A stretch of DNA of 21,884 nucleotides. It comes from JBBSEZ01 sp038239195 (lineage in GTDB: Bacteria > Planctomycetota > Planctomycetia > Gemmatales > Gemmataceae). Shown here one piece after another: positions 8,171-17,000 of the stretch (its first letter is position 1; every line of letters starts with the position of its first letter). The position numbers were made by a program, and so were the translations under genes. The stretch lies in NCBI GenBank assembly GCA_038239195.1, contig JBBSEZ010000132.1, positions 1-21,884 on the forward strand, given 5' to 3'. The notes under the pieces were generated by a model, which was not told the origin of the DNA, did not search any database, and saw only the letters and a program-made list of their open reading frames with translations.

Positions 8171-9340
8171 TCACAGGATGCAGTTGCAGCGACCGATGTT
8201 GGAAGTCAGGTCGAGGGCCTCGGCCACCGAGAAGTCTTCCATACACAGGGAACAGGTCTGGTCGGGCCGGCAACGGCGGATCGTGTCGAGCAGGTGACGG
8301 TAGATCGCGATCCGCTGCGGAAGGGGATAGCGGGCGCGGCCATCGTCGGGGCTGTTGTCGAGCACGGTCAGCGAGCGCGAGAGCGCGTTGTGCTTGCCTA
8401 GCTTGCTTTCCATGATCCGCAAGGCCGGGCCGTAACTGCACACGCCGCCGAGCGTGATCCGATCCACGTGTACTCGCGTCAAGAGCTGTTCGAGCAGTTG
8501 GTCGTAGTGCTGTTGCCAATCGGGGATCGGGATGATCGGCATCAGCATGACGCGAACGGGGTAGCCGACCTCCGCACACCGCCGCATGGCCTCGATGCGG
8601 GCCTCGATGGGCGGCGTGATGACCTCAAACTCACGGCGCACGGCTGAAGGGCTCAAACTCCAGCAGAGAACGGTGTGGCCACGATGGTCCAGGTCGAGCA
8701 CGTTGGCGAAGTCGGCGCCCTTGGAGAGAATCCGCAGCCGCGCGAACGGATGTCGGGCGAAGAAGGGGATCATGACCCGCGAGTAACCTGTCAGTGGATC
8801 GAGGGCCATCCCGTCCTGGAGCTTGCCCAGATAGAACGCTTCGGGCCGTCCGATCTGGCGCGCCTTGCGGTCGATCTGCTCCAGGATCTGATCGAGGTTG
8901 ACGTAGATCTTGACCGTGGGCGAAAACCGCACGCCCTGCGTGCCCGCCAGGTAGCAATACTGGCAGCCGTAGGGGCAGAAGCCGTAGGGCGAGAAGTGCC
9001 AGAAATTCGGGCAGGTGTTGTTCTCCTCCGTACTGCGACCGAGGGCGCTCTGGTGTTCGCCGAAGACCAGAGTCCGCCTCCCTTCGTAGTGCAGCGTCAG
9101 CGGATCGGAGATGCCCAGGCTCACCTTGTTGTGCGGCGTGTCGAGTTGCTCGATGATCTCAGCGCGGGGATACACGGCGCAAATGCTCTCGACAAAGACG
9201 CGCCGCTTGCGAGTGGAGACGCTGCCTTTGGTCAAGATGATGCGCTGGGGTTGAAAGAGAGGAGCAGGGCGCGGCGAATAGGCCGCCTCGTTCCTTTCGA
9301 GTGCCGAGAAGAGGTCTGGCGCTTCCGGGATGGGTTGCAT
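8171..9340 (-). CDS. Spore photoproduct lyase-like radical SAM protein
   Basis: A 389-residue radical SAM enzyme of the spore photoproduct lyase (SPL) family. The cluster motif CxxxCxxC is C122-PYG-C126-QY-C129, followed by Y130, as in SplB. The segment LDLDHRGHTVLCWSLS and the following VITPPIEARIEAMRRCAEVGYPVRVMLMPI region (given here only as landmarks, about 215-290) follow the SPL pattern closely. Two things differ. At the place of SplB FEASCTSD, whose Cys donates the hydrogen atom that ends the repair reaction, this protein has PEAFYLGKLQD (166-176) with no Cys. The C-terminus adds CSLC (363-366) and CNC (385-387), which could hold a second metal centre. ATG at 9340 has AGGGGTGA just upstream. 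It heads the unit with the methyltransferase. True SPL repairs thymine dimers in spores; planctomycetes do not form endospores, so another DNA lesion or a different reaction is likely. Confidence 0.87.
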   Translation of the reverse strand: MQPIPEAPDLFSALERNEAAYSPRPAPLFQPQRIILTKGSVSTRKRRVFVESICAVYPRAEIIEQLDTPHNKVSLGISDPLTLHYEGRRTLVFGEHQSALGRSTEENNTCPNFWHFSPYGFCPYGCQYCYLAGTQGVRFSPTVKIYVNLDQILEQIDRKARQIGRPEAFYLGKLQDGMALDPLTGYSRVMIPFFARHPFARLRILSKGADFANVLDLDHRGHTVLCWSLSPSAVRREFEVITPPIEARIEAMRRCAEVGYPVRVMLMPIIPIPDWQQHYDQLLEQLLTRVHVDRITLGGVCSYGPALRIMESKLGKHNALSRSLTVLDNSPDDGRARYPLPQRIAIYRHLLDTIRRCRPDQTCSLCMEDFSVAEALDLTSNIGRCNCIL

Positions 9341-9404
9341 GGTTCACCCCTGAATCCATCCGCCCGTTGGCTACCAAATCATTCAGCCCGTTAACACAAT
9401 CTCC

Positions 9405-9433
9405 ATCATGCTATACAAGAGAACACTTTGCAA
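9405..9433 (-). promoter_or_regulatory. Candidate sigma70-type promoter for the radical SAM/methyltransferase unit
   Basis: On the minus strand TTGCAA (9433-9428) is followed by a 17-base spacer and CATGAT (9410-9405), each matching four of six consensus bases. It lies in the only AT-richer patch of the area and would give a leader of about 60 bases before the ATG at 9340. The -35 element is part of the inverted repeat at 9424-9497, so a repressor bound there would block it. Pattern match only. Confidence 0.35.
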
Positions 9434-9497
9434 GGGGGAACACGAGACCTTGGCGGCTTTCACCCTCGCGCCAGCGCGAATCCAAGGTTGCAAAGTG
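9424..9497. repeat. Nested inverted repeats upstream of the radical SAM gene
   Basis: CACTTTGCAA (9424-9433) and TTGCAAAGTG (9488-9497) are perfect inverted copies. Inside them ACCTTGG (9447-9453) pairs with CCAAGGT (9482-9488), and TCGCG/CGCGA closes a central four-base loop. Together they could fold into one long arm with a one-sided bulge of about 13 bases. The outer arm contains the palindrome TTGCAA. This could be a dimeric operator, a structured RNA leader or a mobile-element end. Confidence 0.5.
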
Positions 9498-9510
9498 AGA
9501 AGAATCAGCG

Positions 9511-9553
9511 GGGCCAGTCTGCGTTGCTTGTCTGGCCCGCGCCGGCGGGCCAG
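9511..9553. other. Competing GC-rich hairpins
   Basis: CTGGCCCGC (9532-9540) pairs perfectly with GCGGGCCAG (9545-9553) around the loop GCCG. The same CTGGCCC can instead pair with GGGCCAG at 9511-9517. The two foldings exclude each other on either strand. No T run follows on either side, so an intrinsic terminator is not proven. It lies downstream of the broken dGTPase gene and upstream of the radical SAM gene. Confidence 0.35.
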
Positions 9554-9935
9554 GGACGACCCGCCGGAAGGTGGTTCGTTGCCCTCCTGGAGGCCGGTGC
9601 GCGAACGCGCGGGACAGCCGGGACAGCCGCCGCAAGCCCAAGAGACGCAAAGGAAAGAAGCGGAAGGGCACGGGCGGAGTGTCGGGACGTGTCCGGGCCA
9701 CGGCGGGGGCGAAGGGGCCGTGACGGGATCAAGGCGGAAACGGTGACGGCCTCCAAGCCAGGGGCGGCGTGGGGGCCGTGGACAAGCAAACGACAAGCGG
9801 GCTGACAGTCGAGCACCCCGATTCCGAACGGACCGTCCGCGAACGGGACCGCAACCTCCGCGAGCAGGGCCGCCTTGAGGCGCCCGGCAGTCGGCAACGC
9901 CACCCCGTTGCGGGCCCTTCGCTTGCTGGGGAACG
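9554..9935. other. GC-rich stretch with no supported gene
   Basis: Open frames exist on both strands, as expected at this GC content, but none has a plausible ribosome binding site or a recognisable domain. A minus-strand frame entering from 9903 has a protein-like beginning (AGRLKAALLAEVAVPFADG) and then loses that character. The stretch directly follows the shortened end of the dGTPase-like gene and may be sequence that replaced its 3' part. Confidence 0.45.
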
Positions 9936-11031
9936 TCAGCCCGCCAGCCTCGGTTGACGCCCACCGGTCTCGCGGCGAGAATCGGCCAGGTCGAACGACT
10001 CCCCGTCCTGGCCGGGCGGGGGGAGCAATTCTGTCCTACCCACGTACAACTCGATCTTGTCCGCCACGAACTTGAGCAACAGGCGCTGCTGGTCCCGGCC
10101 CCCCTCGAACCGCTCCCGAATCTCTAGCGACCCGAACAGCCACCCAAACACCGCGCCGAACGAGTTCGCCCGGGTGGGGGACGGTTTGCCGCGCGCCCGG
10201 TATCGCTCGTCGATGTTCGCCACGAACCGCCCCTGCTCTTTCGGGTTCCTGGCCAGCCGGTCGAGCGGGATCAGCCCCGCCCGGTAGAAGTCCTCAGTGT
10301 CGTGGACCGAGTACGTGACGTCGTCGGCCCAGTCCATGATCTGCGCTTCGAGCGACCGGCCCTGGGCCCCTCCCGCTACCCCGATCTGTCGGGCGAAGGC
10401 GAGCGCCGTGCCGTCGCAGGCGTAAGCACCGAACTTCTCCGGCTTGGCCGGGCTCTGTTGCCACCCCCCACGGGTACTTGAGCGTGGCGTTCAGGGTGGC
10501 CCGCGTCAGATCGAGACCGTATTCCTTCCCCGGACTGGCCGGGTCGGGGTCAAGCATGCTCTCCGGCCGGCGAAGCGACAGTTCCGTGAGGATTCGGAAC
10601 GACTGCGCGTTCCCCTCGTACCCTTCCACGGGGCTTGCCCCTGGCGCTTTCGACGAGTTGATCGCCTGCGAAACGAGGGACTGGAGCTCTTCTTCCGCAA
10701 TGTGCCCGAACGGCGGGTGCCCGAGGTCGTGGGCGAGCCCGGCTGCTTCGGTCACGTCTGCATCCAGCCCTCCCCAGTCGGCCACGACGTCAGGGCGTTC
10801 GGACGCGAATTTTTCGGCGAGCCGGCGGGCGATCTGGGCAACCTTGAGGGAGTGGGTGAGGCGGTTGTGGAAGATCTCGCCCTCGCCCGGGCTGACCACC
10901 TGAGTAACTCCTGCCAGGCGCCGGAAGGCCATCGAGTAGAGGATTCGGTCCCGGTCGATCTGGAATGGGCCCCCGAGCCCGTCGCCGGGTCGCCCACTCT
11001 GCCTGTCTTCGCGCTTCGGAGGCGTGGCCAT
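9936..11031 (-). pseudogene. dGTPase-like HD-domain triphosphohydrolase, frameshifted and probably C-terminally truncated
   Basis: The reading from the ATG at 11031 shows the dGTPase pattern: IDRDRILYSMAFRRLAGVTQV (about 25-45), the metal residues H60 and H101-D102 (AHDLGHPPFGH), and EGYEGNAQSFRI (136-147). At KYPWG (185-189) the frame breaks in a G6 tract (10464-10469); removing one G gives KYPWGWQQSPAKPEKFGAY and continues into DWADDVTYSVHDTEDF, the expected last metal-site segment. The joined frame stops at 9936, about 364 residues in all. Family members normally continue for roughly another hundred residues, so the C-terminus seems lost. The enzyme family hydrolyses dGTP or other dNTPs to nucleoside and triphosphate. 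GGTGA precedes the ATG. If the extra G is a sequencing error, only the shortened end remains abnormal. Confidence 0.82.
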
Positions 11032-11076
11032 CGTTTCACCGCGTGCGGAAGTGCGGAGGGATCGACGATCGGCCCG

Positions 11077-11359
11077 CTACGGCTTGGCCTCGCCCTTCGC
11101 CTCTTCCCTCGCTGCGGTCGCAGGCCCGTCCGGGGGGACCGCCGATTCCTTCAACTTCTCCTTGTAGTCGGGCCGGTCGAACTCGACCACCCCAGACGTT
11201 ACCAATTCACTCACCGCGTCCCGGATGTCGAACGTGTCTGCTGCTCGCCCCTGCTTGTCCCCCCCTCACAAGCACTTCGAGGTCGCGAAACCGCAGCGCC
11301 GTCCCAGCCTCTTGGAGGATTTTCACGACGATGGGGATGATGGCCGCCCCCGAGGCCAC
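11077..11359 (-). pseudogene. Small unknown gene with a frameshift in a G7 tract
   Basis: A minus-strand frame starting near a GTG at 11359 reads IIPIVVKILQEAGTALRFRDLEVLVRG and then breaks in a run of seven G (11259-11265). Removing one G joins it to DKQGRAADTFDIRDAVSELV and on to a TAG at 11077, about 93 residues in total. The joined protein looks natural: helices in the first half and a charged, alanine/proline-rich tail. It might be a small winged-helix-like protein, but I do not recognise it. It ends 45 bases before the dGTPase-like gene, so the two were probably co-transcribed. The start is uncertain because no good ribosome binding site precedes it. Confidence 0.5.
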
Positions 11360-11365
11360 GGGCCG

Positions 11366-11395
11366 GGCGGACCGCGGGCCCTCCCGCGGTCCGCC
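11366..11395 (-). terminator. Strong hairpin directly after the 807-residue kinase
   Basis: GGCGGACCGCGGG and CCCGCGGTCCGCC form a perfect 13-bp stem around a four-base loop, starting one base after the TGA of the kinase gene. The position fits a transcription terminator. There is no T run afterwards, so it would be a non-canonical or Rho-assisted terminator, or an mRNA 3'-end stabiliser. The next small gene starts only a few bases beyond it. Confidence 0.6.
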
Positions 11396-11396
11396 T

Positions 11397-13820
11397 TCAA
11401 GAGGGAGCCAGCAGTTCTTGCAACGCGGTCGGGTCGGCGGGCTTGGTCAGGTGGGCATCGAACCCTGCCTCCTGCGACCTGCGGCGATCCTCCTCGCCCC
11501 CGTACCCGGTAACGGCGATCATGCGGGTCGTGGCGGTCGCCGGGTTCTGCCGCAACTCCCTGGCGACCCCGTAGCCATCGAGGCCGGGAAGCCCGATGTC
11601 GCAAAGGACGACGTCCGGCACCCACTCCTTCGCCGCCTCGACCCCGGACGGCCCGGTGTACGCCACGCTCACGTCGTAGCCGAAGAGAATCAGGAGCATC
11701 TTCAGACTGTCGGCGGCGTCGCGGTTGTCCTCCACGACCAGCACCCGCAGCCGCTTGGTCGCCCGCGTCGGGGCGGCGGGCATCACGGCCACGGCTGCCG
11801 GCTCGGCCTGCAACGGGAGGCGGACGAGGAACTCGGCCCCCCGGCCCGGCCCCTCGCTGAGGGCCTGGGCCTCCCCGCCGTGCAGCCCCACCAGCCCCTT
11901 GACCAGCGACAGCCCGAGGCCCACCCCGCCCTTGCTCCGGTCCAGACTGCAATCCGCCTGCGCGAACGTCTCGAACAGCCGGGGCAGCAGGCCCGCCTCG
12001 ATCCCTGCCCCCGTGTCCCGGATGGAAAACACCGCCTGCTGACGGCTCGCGTCGGCCTCGACCCGCACCGCCACCGTGCCGCCCCGCTCGGTGAACTTGA
12101 CCGCGTTCTCGATCAGGTTGTCGAACACCTGGGTCAGGCGGGTCGAGTCGGCGTTCACCCACACCGGCAGTTCGGGCAGACTTGCTTCGAGGACCAGGCC
12201 CGCCCGCTCGAACGCCGTTCGCTGGTCTTCCACGACGGTCCGGGCGAGCCGCCCCAGGTCGAGCCGCTCGGGCCGAAGCTCCACCCGGCCCTGCATGAGC
12301 CGGGACACGTCCAGAAGGTCTTCGATGATCCGGGCCATGTGCCCGACCTGCCGCTCCATCATCCTCCGGGCCTGCGCCACCACCTGGGGGTCGGCCTCGG
12401 ACACTTGCAGCAGTTGCAGGCCGTTGCGGATGGGGGCCAGCGGGTTGCGGAGCTCGTGGGCCAGCATCATCACGAACTGGTCCTTCCGCCTGTCGGCCTC
12501 CTTCAACGCCTCCTCGATCTCGATTCGGTCGGCGATGTCGGTGTTCGTGCCGAACCAACGCACGATGCGGCCCCCCTGGTCCCGCACCGGCACGGCCCGG
12601 CTCAGGTGCCACCGCATCCGCCCGTCGTGCCGCCGCAGGGGGAAAGTGTCCTCCCACGGCTCGCCGCCGGCGAGGGCCGCCCGCCAGTGGGCCAGCACCC
12701 TCGGCAACTCGGTGGGGTCGTGGACGGATTGCCAGCCCCACCCCTCCATCTGCTCGGGGGTCGTGCCGGTGTACTCGTGCCACCGGCGGTTGTACCAGAA
12801 GATGTGGCCGTCCGGCCGAGCCATCCACGCGAGTTGCGGGATCGAGCCCGCCAGCGTGCGGAACTGCCCCTCGCTGTCCCCGAGGGCCTCCTCGGCCCGC
12901 CGCCGCTCGGCGACTTCCGCTTGCAACCGCGCGTTGCTGGCGGCCAGGGCGGCGGTCCGTTCCTCGACCCGCCTCTCCAGGTCGCGGTGGAGTTGACGCA
13001 ACTCTTCTTCCTTTTGCTTCCGGTCGGTCAGGTCGCGGGTGACTTTGGAGAACCCCCGCAGGCGGCCGCCCTGGTCCCTCAACGCGGTGATGACGACGTT
13101 GGCCCAGAAGGTCGAGCCGTCCTTGCGGACCCGCCAGCCCTCGTCCTCGAACCGCCCCTTGTCGGTCGCCTGCCGCAACTCCTCCGCGGGCCAGCCCCGG
13201 TCGAGGGCCTCCCGGGGGTAGAAGCGGGAGAAGTGCTGGCCGACGATCTCCTCGGCCCGGTAGCCCTTGAGCCGCTCGGCACCGCCGTTCCAGCTGGCGA
13301 TCCGGCCCTCGGGGTCGAGCATGAAGATGGCGTAGTCGATGGTCCCCTGGACGAGCAACCGGAGCTGGTCCGCCTGCCGCTCGGCTTGCTCCTTCTTCCG
13401 GAAGAGGTCCACGAACGCGGCGACCTTGGCCCGGAGGATCGCGGGCACGAACGGCTTGATCAGGTAGTCCACGGCCCCCAGCGAGTACGCCTCCTCCAGG
13501 GACGACTGGCTCTCCTCGACGGCGGTCAGGAAGATGATCGGCGTGTGTCGGGACCGCTCGCGGCCGCGGACGTGCCGGGCCGTCTGGAAGCCGTCCATCC
13601 CCTGCATCCGCACGTCGAGCAGGACCACGGCGAAGTCCCGGGCCAGCATCAGCCGAAGGGCCTCCTCGCCGGACCCCGCCCGGACGAGCGTGGGGCCGAG
13701 GTCGCCCAGGACCGCCTCCAGGGCGAGGAGGTTGGCCGGCTGGTCGTCCACGAGGAGGACGCTCCCCGGCGGATCGGTCGGGTCGTCGGCCGGAGGTAGG
13801 GAAGGCGTGCTCTGCGTCAC
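11397..13820 (-). CDS. Cytoplasmic hybrid sensor histidine kinase (REC-PAS-PAS-HisKA-HATPase-REC)
   Basis: With the GTG at 13820 this is an 807-residue soluble kinase; AGGAGGAGGG precedes that GTG, while the frame extends upstream to 13931 without homology. Order: receiver 1 (about 20-135, phospho-acceptor D69, KPF at the end), a first PAS (150-265), a coiled coil, a second PAS of the WYNRRWHEYTG type (320-435), HisKA with H455 in AHELRNP, HATPase_c with N-box N572, DTGAGIE at 602 and GVGLGL, then receiver 2 (692-805, D741). No membrane segment is present. The N-terminal receiver suggests it is itself the target of another kinase. No DNA-binding response regulator or HPt protein is in the window. 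The C-terminal half is strikingly like that of the upstream kinase, so they are probably paralogues. Confidence 0.95.
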   Translation of the reverse strand: MTQSTPSLPPADDPTDPPGSVLLVDDQPANLLALEAVLGDLGPTLVRAGSGEEALRLMLARDFAVVLLDVRMQGMDGFQTARHVRGRERSRHTPIIFLTAVEESQSSLEEAYSLGAVDYLIKPFVPAILRAKVAAFVDLFRKKEQAERQADQLRLLVQGTIDYAIFMLDPEGRIASWNGGAERLKGYRAEEIVGQHFSRFYPREALDRGWPAEELRQATDKGRFEDEGWRVRKDGSTFWANVVITALRDQGGRLRGFSKVTRDLTDRKQKEEELRQLHRDLERRVEERTAALAASNARLQAEVAERRRAEEALGDSEGQFRTLAGSIPQLAWMARPDGHIFWYNRRWHEYTGTTPEQMEGWGWQSVHDPTELPRVLAHWRAALAGGEPWEDTFPLRRHDGRMRWHLSRAVPVRDQGGRIVRWFGTNTDIADRIEIEEALKEADRRKDQFVMMLAHELRNPLAPIRNGLQLLQVSEADPQVVAQARRMMERQVGHMARIIEDLLDVSRLMQGRVELRPERLDLGRLARTVVEDQRTAFERAGLVLEASLPELPVWVNADSTRLTQVFDNLIENAVKFTERGGTVAVRVEADASRQQAVFSIRDTGAGIEAGLLPRLFETFAQADCSLDRSKGGVGLGLSLVKGLVGLHGGEAQALSEGPGRGAEFLVRLPLQAEPAAVAVMPAAPTRATKRLRVLVVEDNRDAADSLKMLLILFGYDVSVAYTGPSGVEAAKEWVPDVVLCDIGLPGLDGYGVARELRQNPATATTRMIAVTGYGGEEDRRRSQEAGFDAHLTKPADPTALQELLAPS

Positions 13821-14049
13821 CAATCGACCCTCCTCCTGTCTGCCTGGCGGCCAGGCCCTACGGTTCGAGGCCGGACGAGCGAGGGGCGGTGATTCTCCCG
13901 CCGGGCCACGTCCCTGCTCGGCCTGCCCCAAGTCGGGCTCGCGTGCTGGATGCCCTGCTCCCTCAAACCGATTCTACCTTTTCTTTCTGTCGGGGGCATC
14001 GCCGAGACGCGGTCCTTCCCTCGCGGCCTCTCGCGAGCCCTACCCCTTC
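13821..14049. other. Spacer between the two kinase genes
   Basis: No gene is seen. A 6-bp hairpin CTCGCG/CGCGAG (14020-14037) follows the larger kinase stop on the minus strand, without a T run. A TAGAAT-like -10 sequence occurs near 13975 on the minus strand but lacks a matching -35, so a separate promoter for the second kinase is possible but not shown. Confidence 0.35.
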
Positions 14050-17000
14050 TCAGGAGCTCCGGCCGCGGCCCGCCAGCAGCCGTTGTAAGGCGGCGGGGTC
14101 GGCGGGCTTGACCAGGTGGGCGTCGAAGCCGGCCTCCAGGGACCTGCGTCTGTCCTCCTCCTGCCCGTGGCCGGTCAGGGCCACCAGAAGGGCCTTCTCC
14201 ACCCCCTCCTGCTCGCGGAGCCGGCGTGCGACCTCGAAGCCGTCCATCCGAGGGAGGCCGAGGTCGAGCAAGACGACCTCGGGCCGGAACGCCTCGGCGA
14301 CTTGCAGGGCCGTCGCCCCGTCCTGGGCGGTGCGAACGTCGTGCCGCCCCACCCGCAGCAGCATCGCCAGGCTCTCGGCCGCGTCCACGTTGTCGTCCAC
14401 GACCAGGACGCGGCGTGGGGGCGCAGGCCGGTCAAGGGCGCGCTCAAAGTTGGCCGCGTCCGGGGCGTGGGGCGGTTGCCGTATCGGCAAGCGCACCACG
14501 AGCTCGGTGCCCTTGCCCTCCCCCTCGCTGCGGGCCTCGACGCGCCCGCCGTGCATCTCGACCAAACTTTTCACGAGCGTCAGCCCGATCCCCAACCCGC
14601 CTTCCGACCGGGCCAGGGAGCGGTCCACCTGCGCGAACAGGTCGAAGACCTTCCCCAGCAGCTCCGGGGGGATGCCGACGCCCGTGTCCCGAACTCGCAC
14701 GACCGCCGTGCTCCCCTCGCGCTCGGCGGTCAGCCACACGTGGCCGCCCTCCTCCGTGTACTTCGCGGCATTCGTCAGCAGGTTGCCGATCACCTGGGCC
14801 AGCCGGGTGGCGTCGGCTTCGAGCCGCACGGGCTCGGCGGGCAGCGCGACGGTCAACTCGTGCCTGCGGGCCTCGATCAGCGGGCGGGCCGTCTCCACCG
14901 CCTGGGCCACCACCGCGGCCAGTTCGACCGGCCCCTTCTGGAGCTTGATCTTGCCCTGGGTGATCCGGGAAACGTCGAGCAGATCGTCCACCAGCCGGGT
15001 CATCGTCTGCACCTGCCGCTCGATCATCTCCGCGAACCGCCGCACGTCGGGGTCGGGCCTGCCGAGCAGGCGGATGACCTGGACGGCGTTCCTGATCGGG
15101 GCGAGAGGGTTGCGGAGCTCGTGGGCCAGCATCGCCAGGAACTCGTCCTTCCGCCTGTCCGCCTCGCGGAGCCGCTCCTCGGCTCGCTTGCGGTCGGTGA
15201 TGTCGGTGGCGATGCCGCAGACCGCGTAGGGCCTGCCGGACGAGTCGCACAGCGGGAACTTCACCGTCAGCGAGGTCCGGGCCTCCCCGTCCAACGGGGC
15301 GGGCTCCTCGTACCGCAGCACGGCCCCGCTGTCGAGCACACGTCCATCGTCGGCCCGGAAGCGGTCTGCGACCTCCCCCGGGAGGTAGTCGTAGTCCGTC
15401 TTGCCGATCATCCGCTCGACGGGCTCGCCCGAGTACGCCTCGCACGCCTTGTTGGCCAGCAGGTAGCGGCCCTGGCGGTCTTTGACGAAGATCGCCGAGG
15501 GCCAGTTGTCGATGATCGACCGCAGCCGGGCCTCGCTGCTGCGGAGGGCCTCCTCGGCCCCCTTCCGCTCCAGGAACTGGCCGATTTGCCCGGCGAGCGT
15601 CGTCATCGTCTCCAGCAGGTCGGCGTCCGGCTCGCGGATCGCCCGGTTGAAGAACTCGATCGCGCCGAGGAACTCGCCTTCGAGCAGGACCGGGCAGGCG
15701 AAGGCCCCCCGCAGGCCCGCCTGGGCCGCGACCTCCCGGCGTGGGAAGTTCTCCTCCCGGGCGACGTCCTCCACCCAGAGCGGGCGGCAGGCTTGCCACA
15801 CCCGTCCCGGCAGCCCCAGCCCCGTCGCGAACGTCTGCTGCCGATTGGCGGCGGCGAACGATTCCAGGCCGGCGTCCGGGGCGTACCAGGCCTCGACGCA
15901 CCGCAGGACGCTGGCCTCGCGCTCCAGCAACCAGAAGGAGCCGGCGTCCCACCCGAGCGTCTCGCACACCGACCGAAGGACGTGGCGCAGGGCTTCGCTC
16001 ACGGTGGGTGCTTGAGCCAGGGCCTGGGTGACGGCCAGCCGGGCGTTGCGGCGGCGTTCCGCCTCCTTGCGGTCGCCGACGTCCCGCAGGTAGGCGGTGA
16101 ACAGGGGGGGCCCATCCCCCGGCAGTCGGGTGATCGCCAACTCGGCGGGGAACTCCCCCCCGTCCGCCCGCATGGCCGGCAGTTCCAGCCGCCTGCCCAG
16201 TACCGGCCCCTCCCCGGTGGCCAGGTAGTGGGCCAGCCCCCGGTGGTGCCCCTCCCGCATCCGGGGCGGCACGATCAGCTCGGACATCTCCCGCCCCAAC
16301 ACGTCTTCGCGGCGGTAGCCGAACGTCCGCTCGGCGGCGGCGTTGAACTCGACGACCGCCCCCCGGCTGTCGATGGTGATGATGCAGTCGAGGGCCGTCT
16401 CCAGGACCGCCGCCTTGCGGGCCTCGCTCGCCCGGAGGGCCTGTCCCGCCCGCCGCTCATCGGTCACGTCTCGGAACACCAGGACCACGCCCAGGATGCG
16501 GCCGCGCTCATCGCGGATGGGGGCGGCACTGTCCGCGATGGGCGTTTCGCCGCCGTCCTTGCCGAGCAGGACGGTGTGGTTGGCGAGGCCGACCGGCCTG
16601 CCCTCGCGGAGGGCCTTGGCCACCGGGCTCTCGACCGGCTGCCGGGTCGTTTCGTTCAGGACGGGGAAGACGGCTTCCAGCGGCCGGCCCCCGGCCTCCT
16701 CCTGCGTCCAGCCGGTCAGGGACGCCGCCACGCCGTTCAGGAACACGACGAGGCCCTGCGTGTCGGTGGCGATCACCGCGTCCCCGATGCTGGAGAGCGT
16801 CACCCGCAGCCACTCCCGCTGCCGGTGCAGCCGCTCCTGGGCCTGCTGCCGCTCGATCCCCAGGGCGATCCCGTTGGCCACCGACGCCATCGCCTCCAGG
16901 GTGGCCGTCGAGAGGGCCTGCCGGGCGAACATCGCCATCACGCCGACCAACCGCTCCCCGACCAGCAGGGGGTAGCCGGCAAAGGCGACCATGCCCTCCC

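Noticed and set aside
9408..9957. Several plus-strand open frames in the gene-poor stretch
   Set aside because: Arg/Gly/Pro-rich with no ribosome binding sites; overlapping frames of similar length in all phases are expected at this GC content.
10965..13799. Long plus-strand open frame opposite the second kinase
   Set aside because: Antisense shadow of the kinase; composition is rich in His/Pro/Gly/Arg without any recognisable motif.
13821..13931. N-terminal extension of the 807-residue kinase
   Set aside because: No homology and no ribosome binding site at the upstream ATG, whereas AGGAGGAGGG lies before the GTG at 13820.
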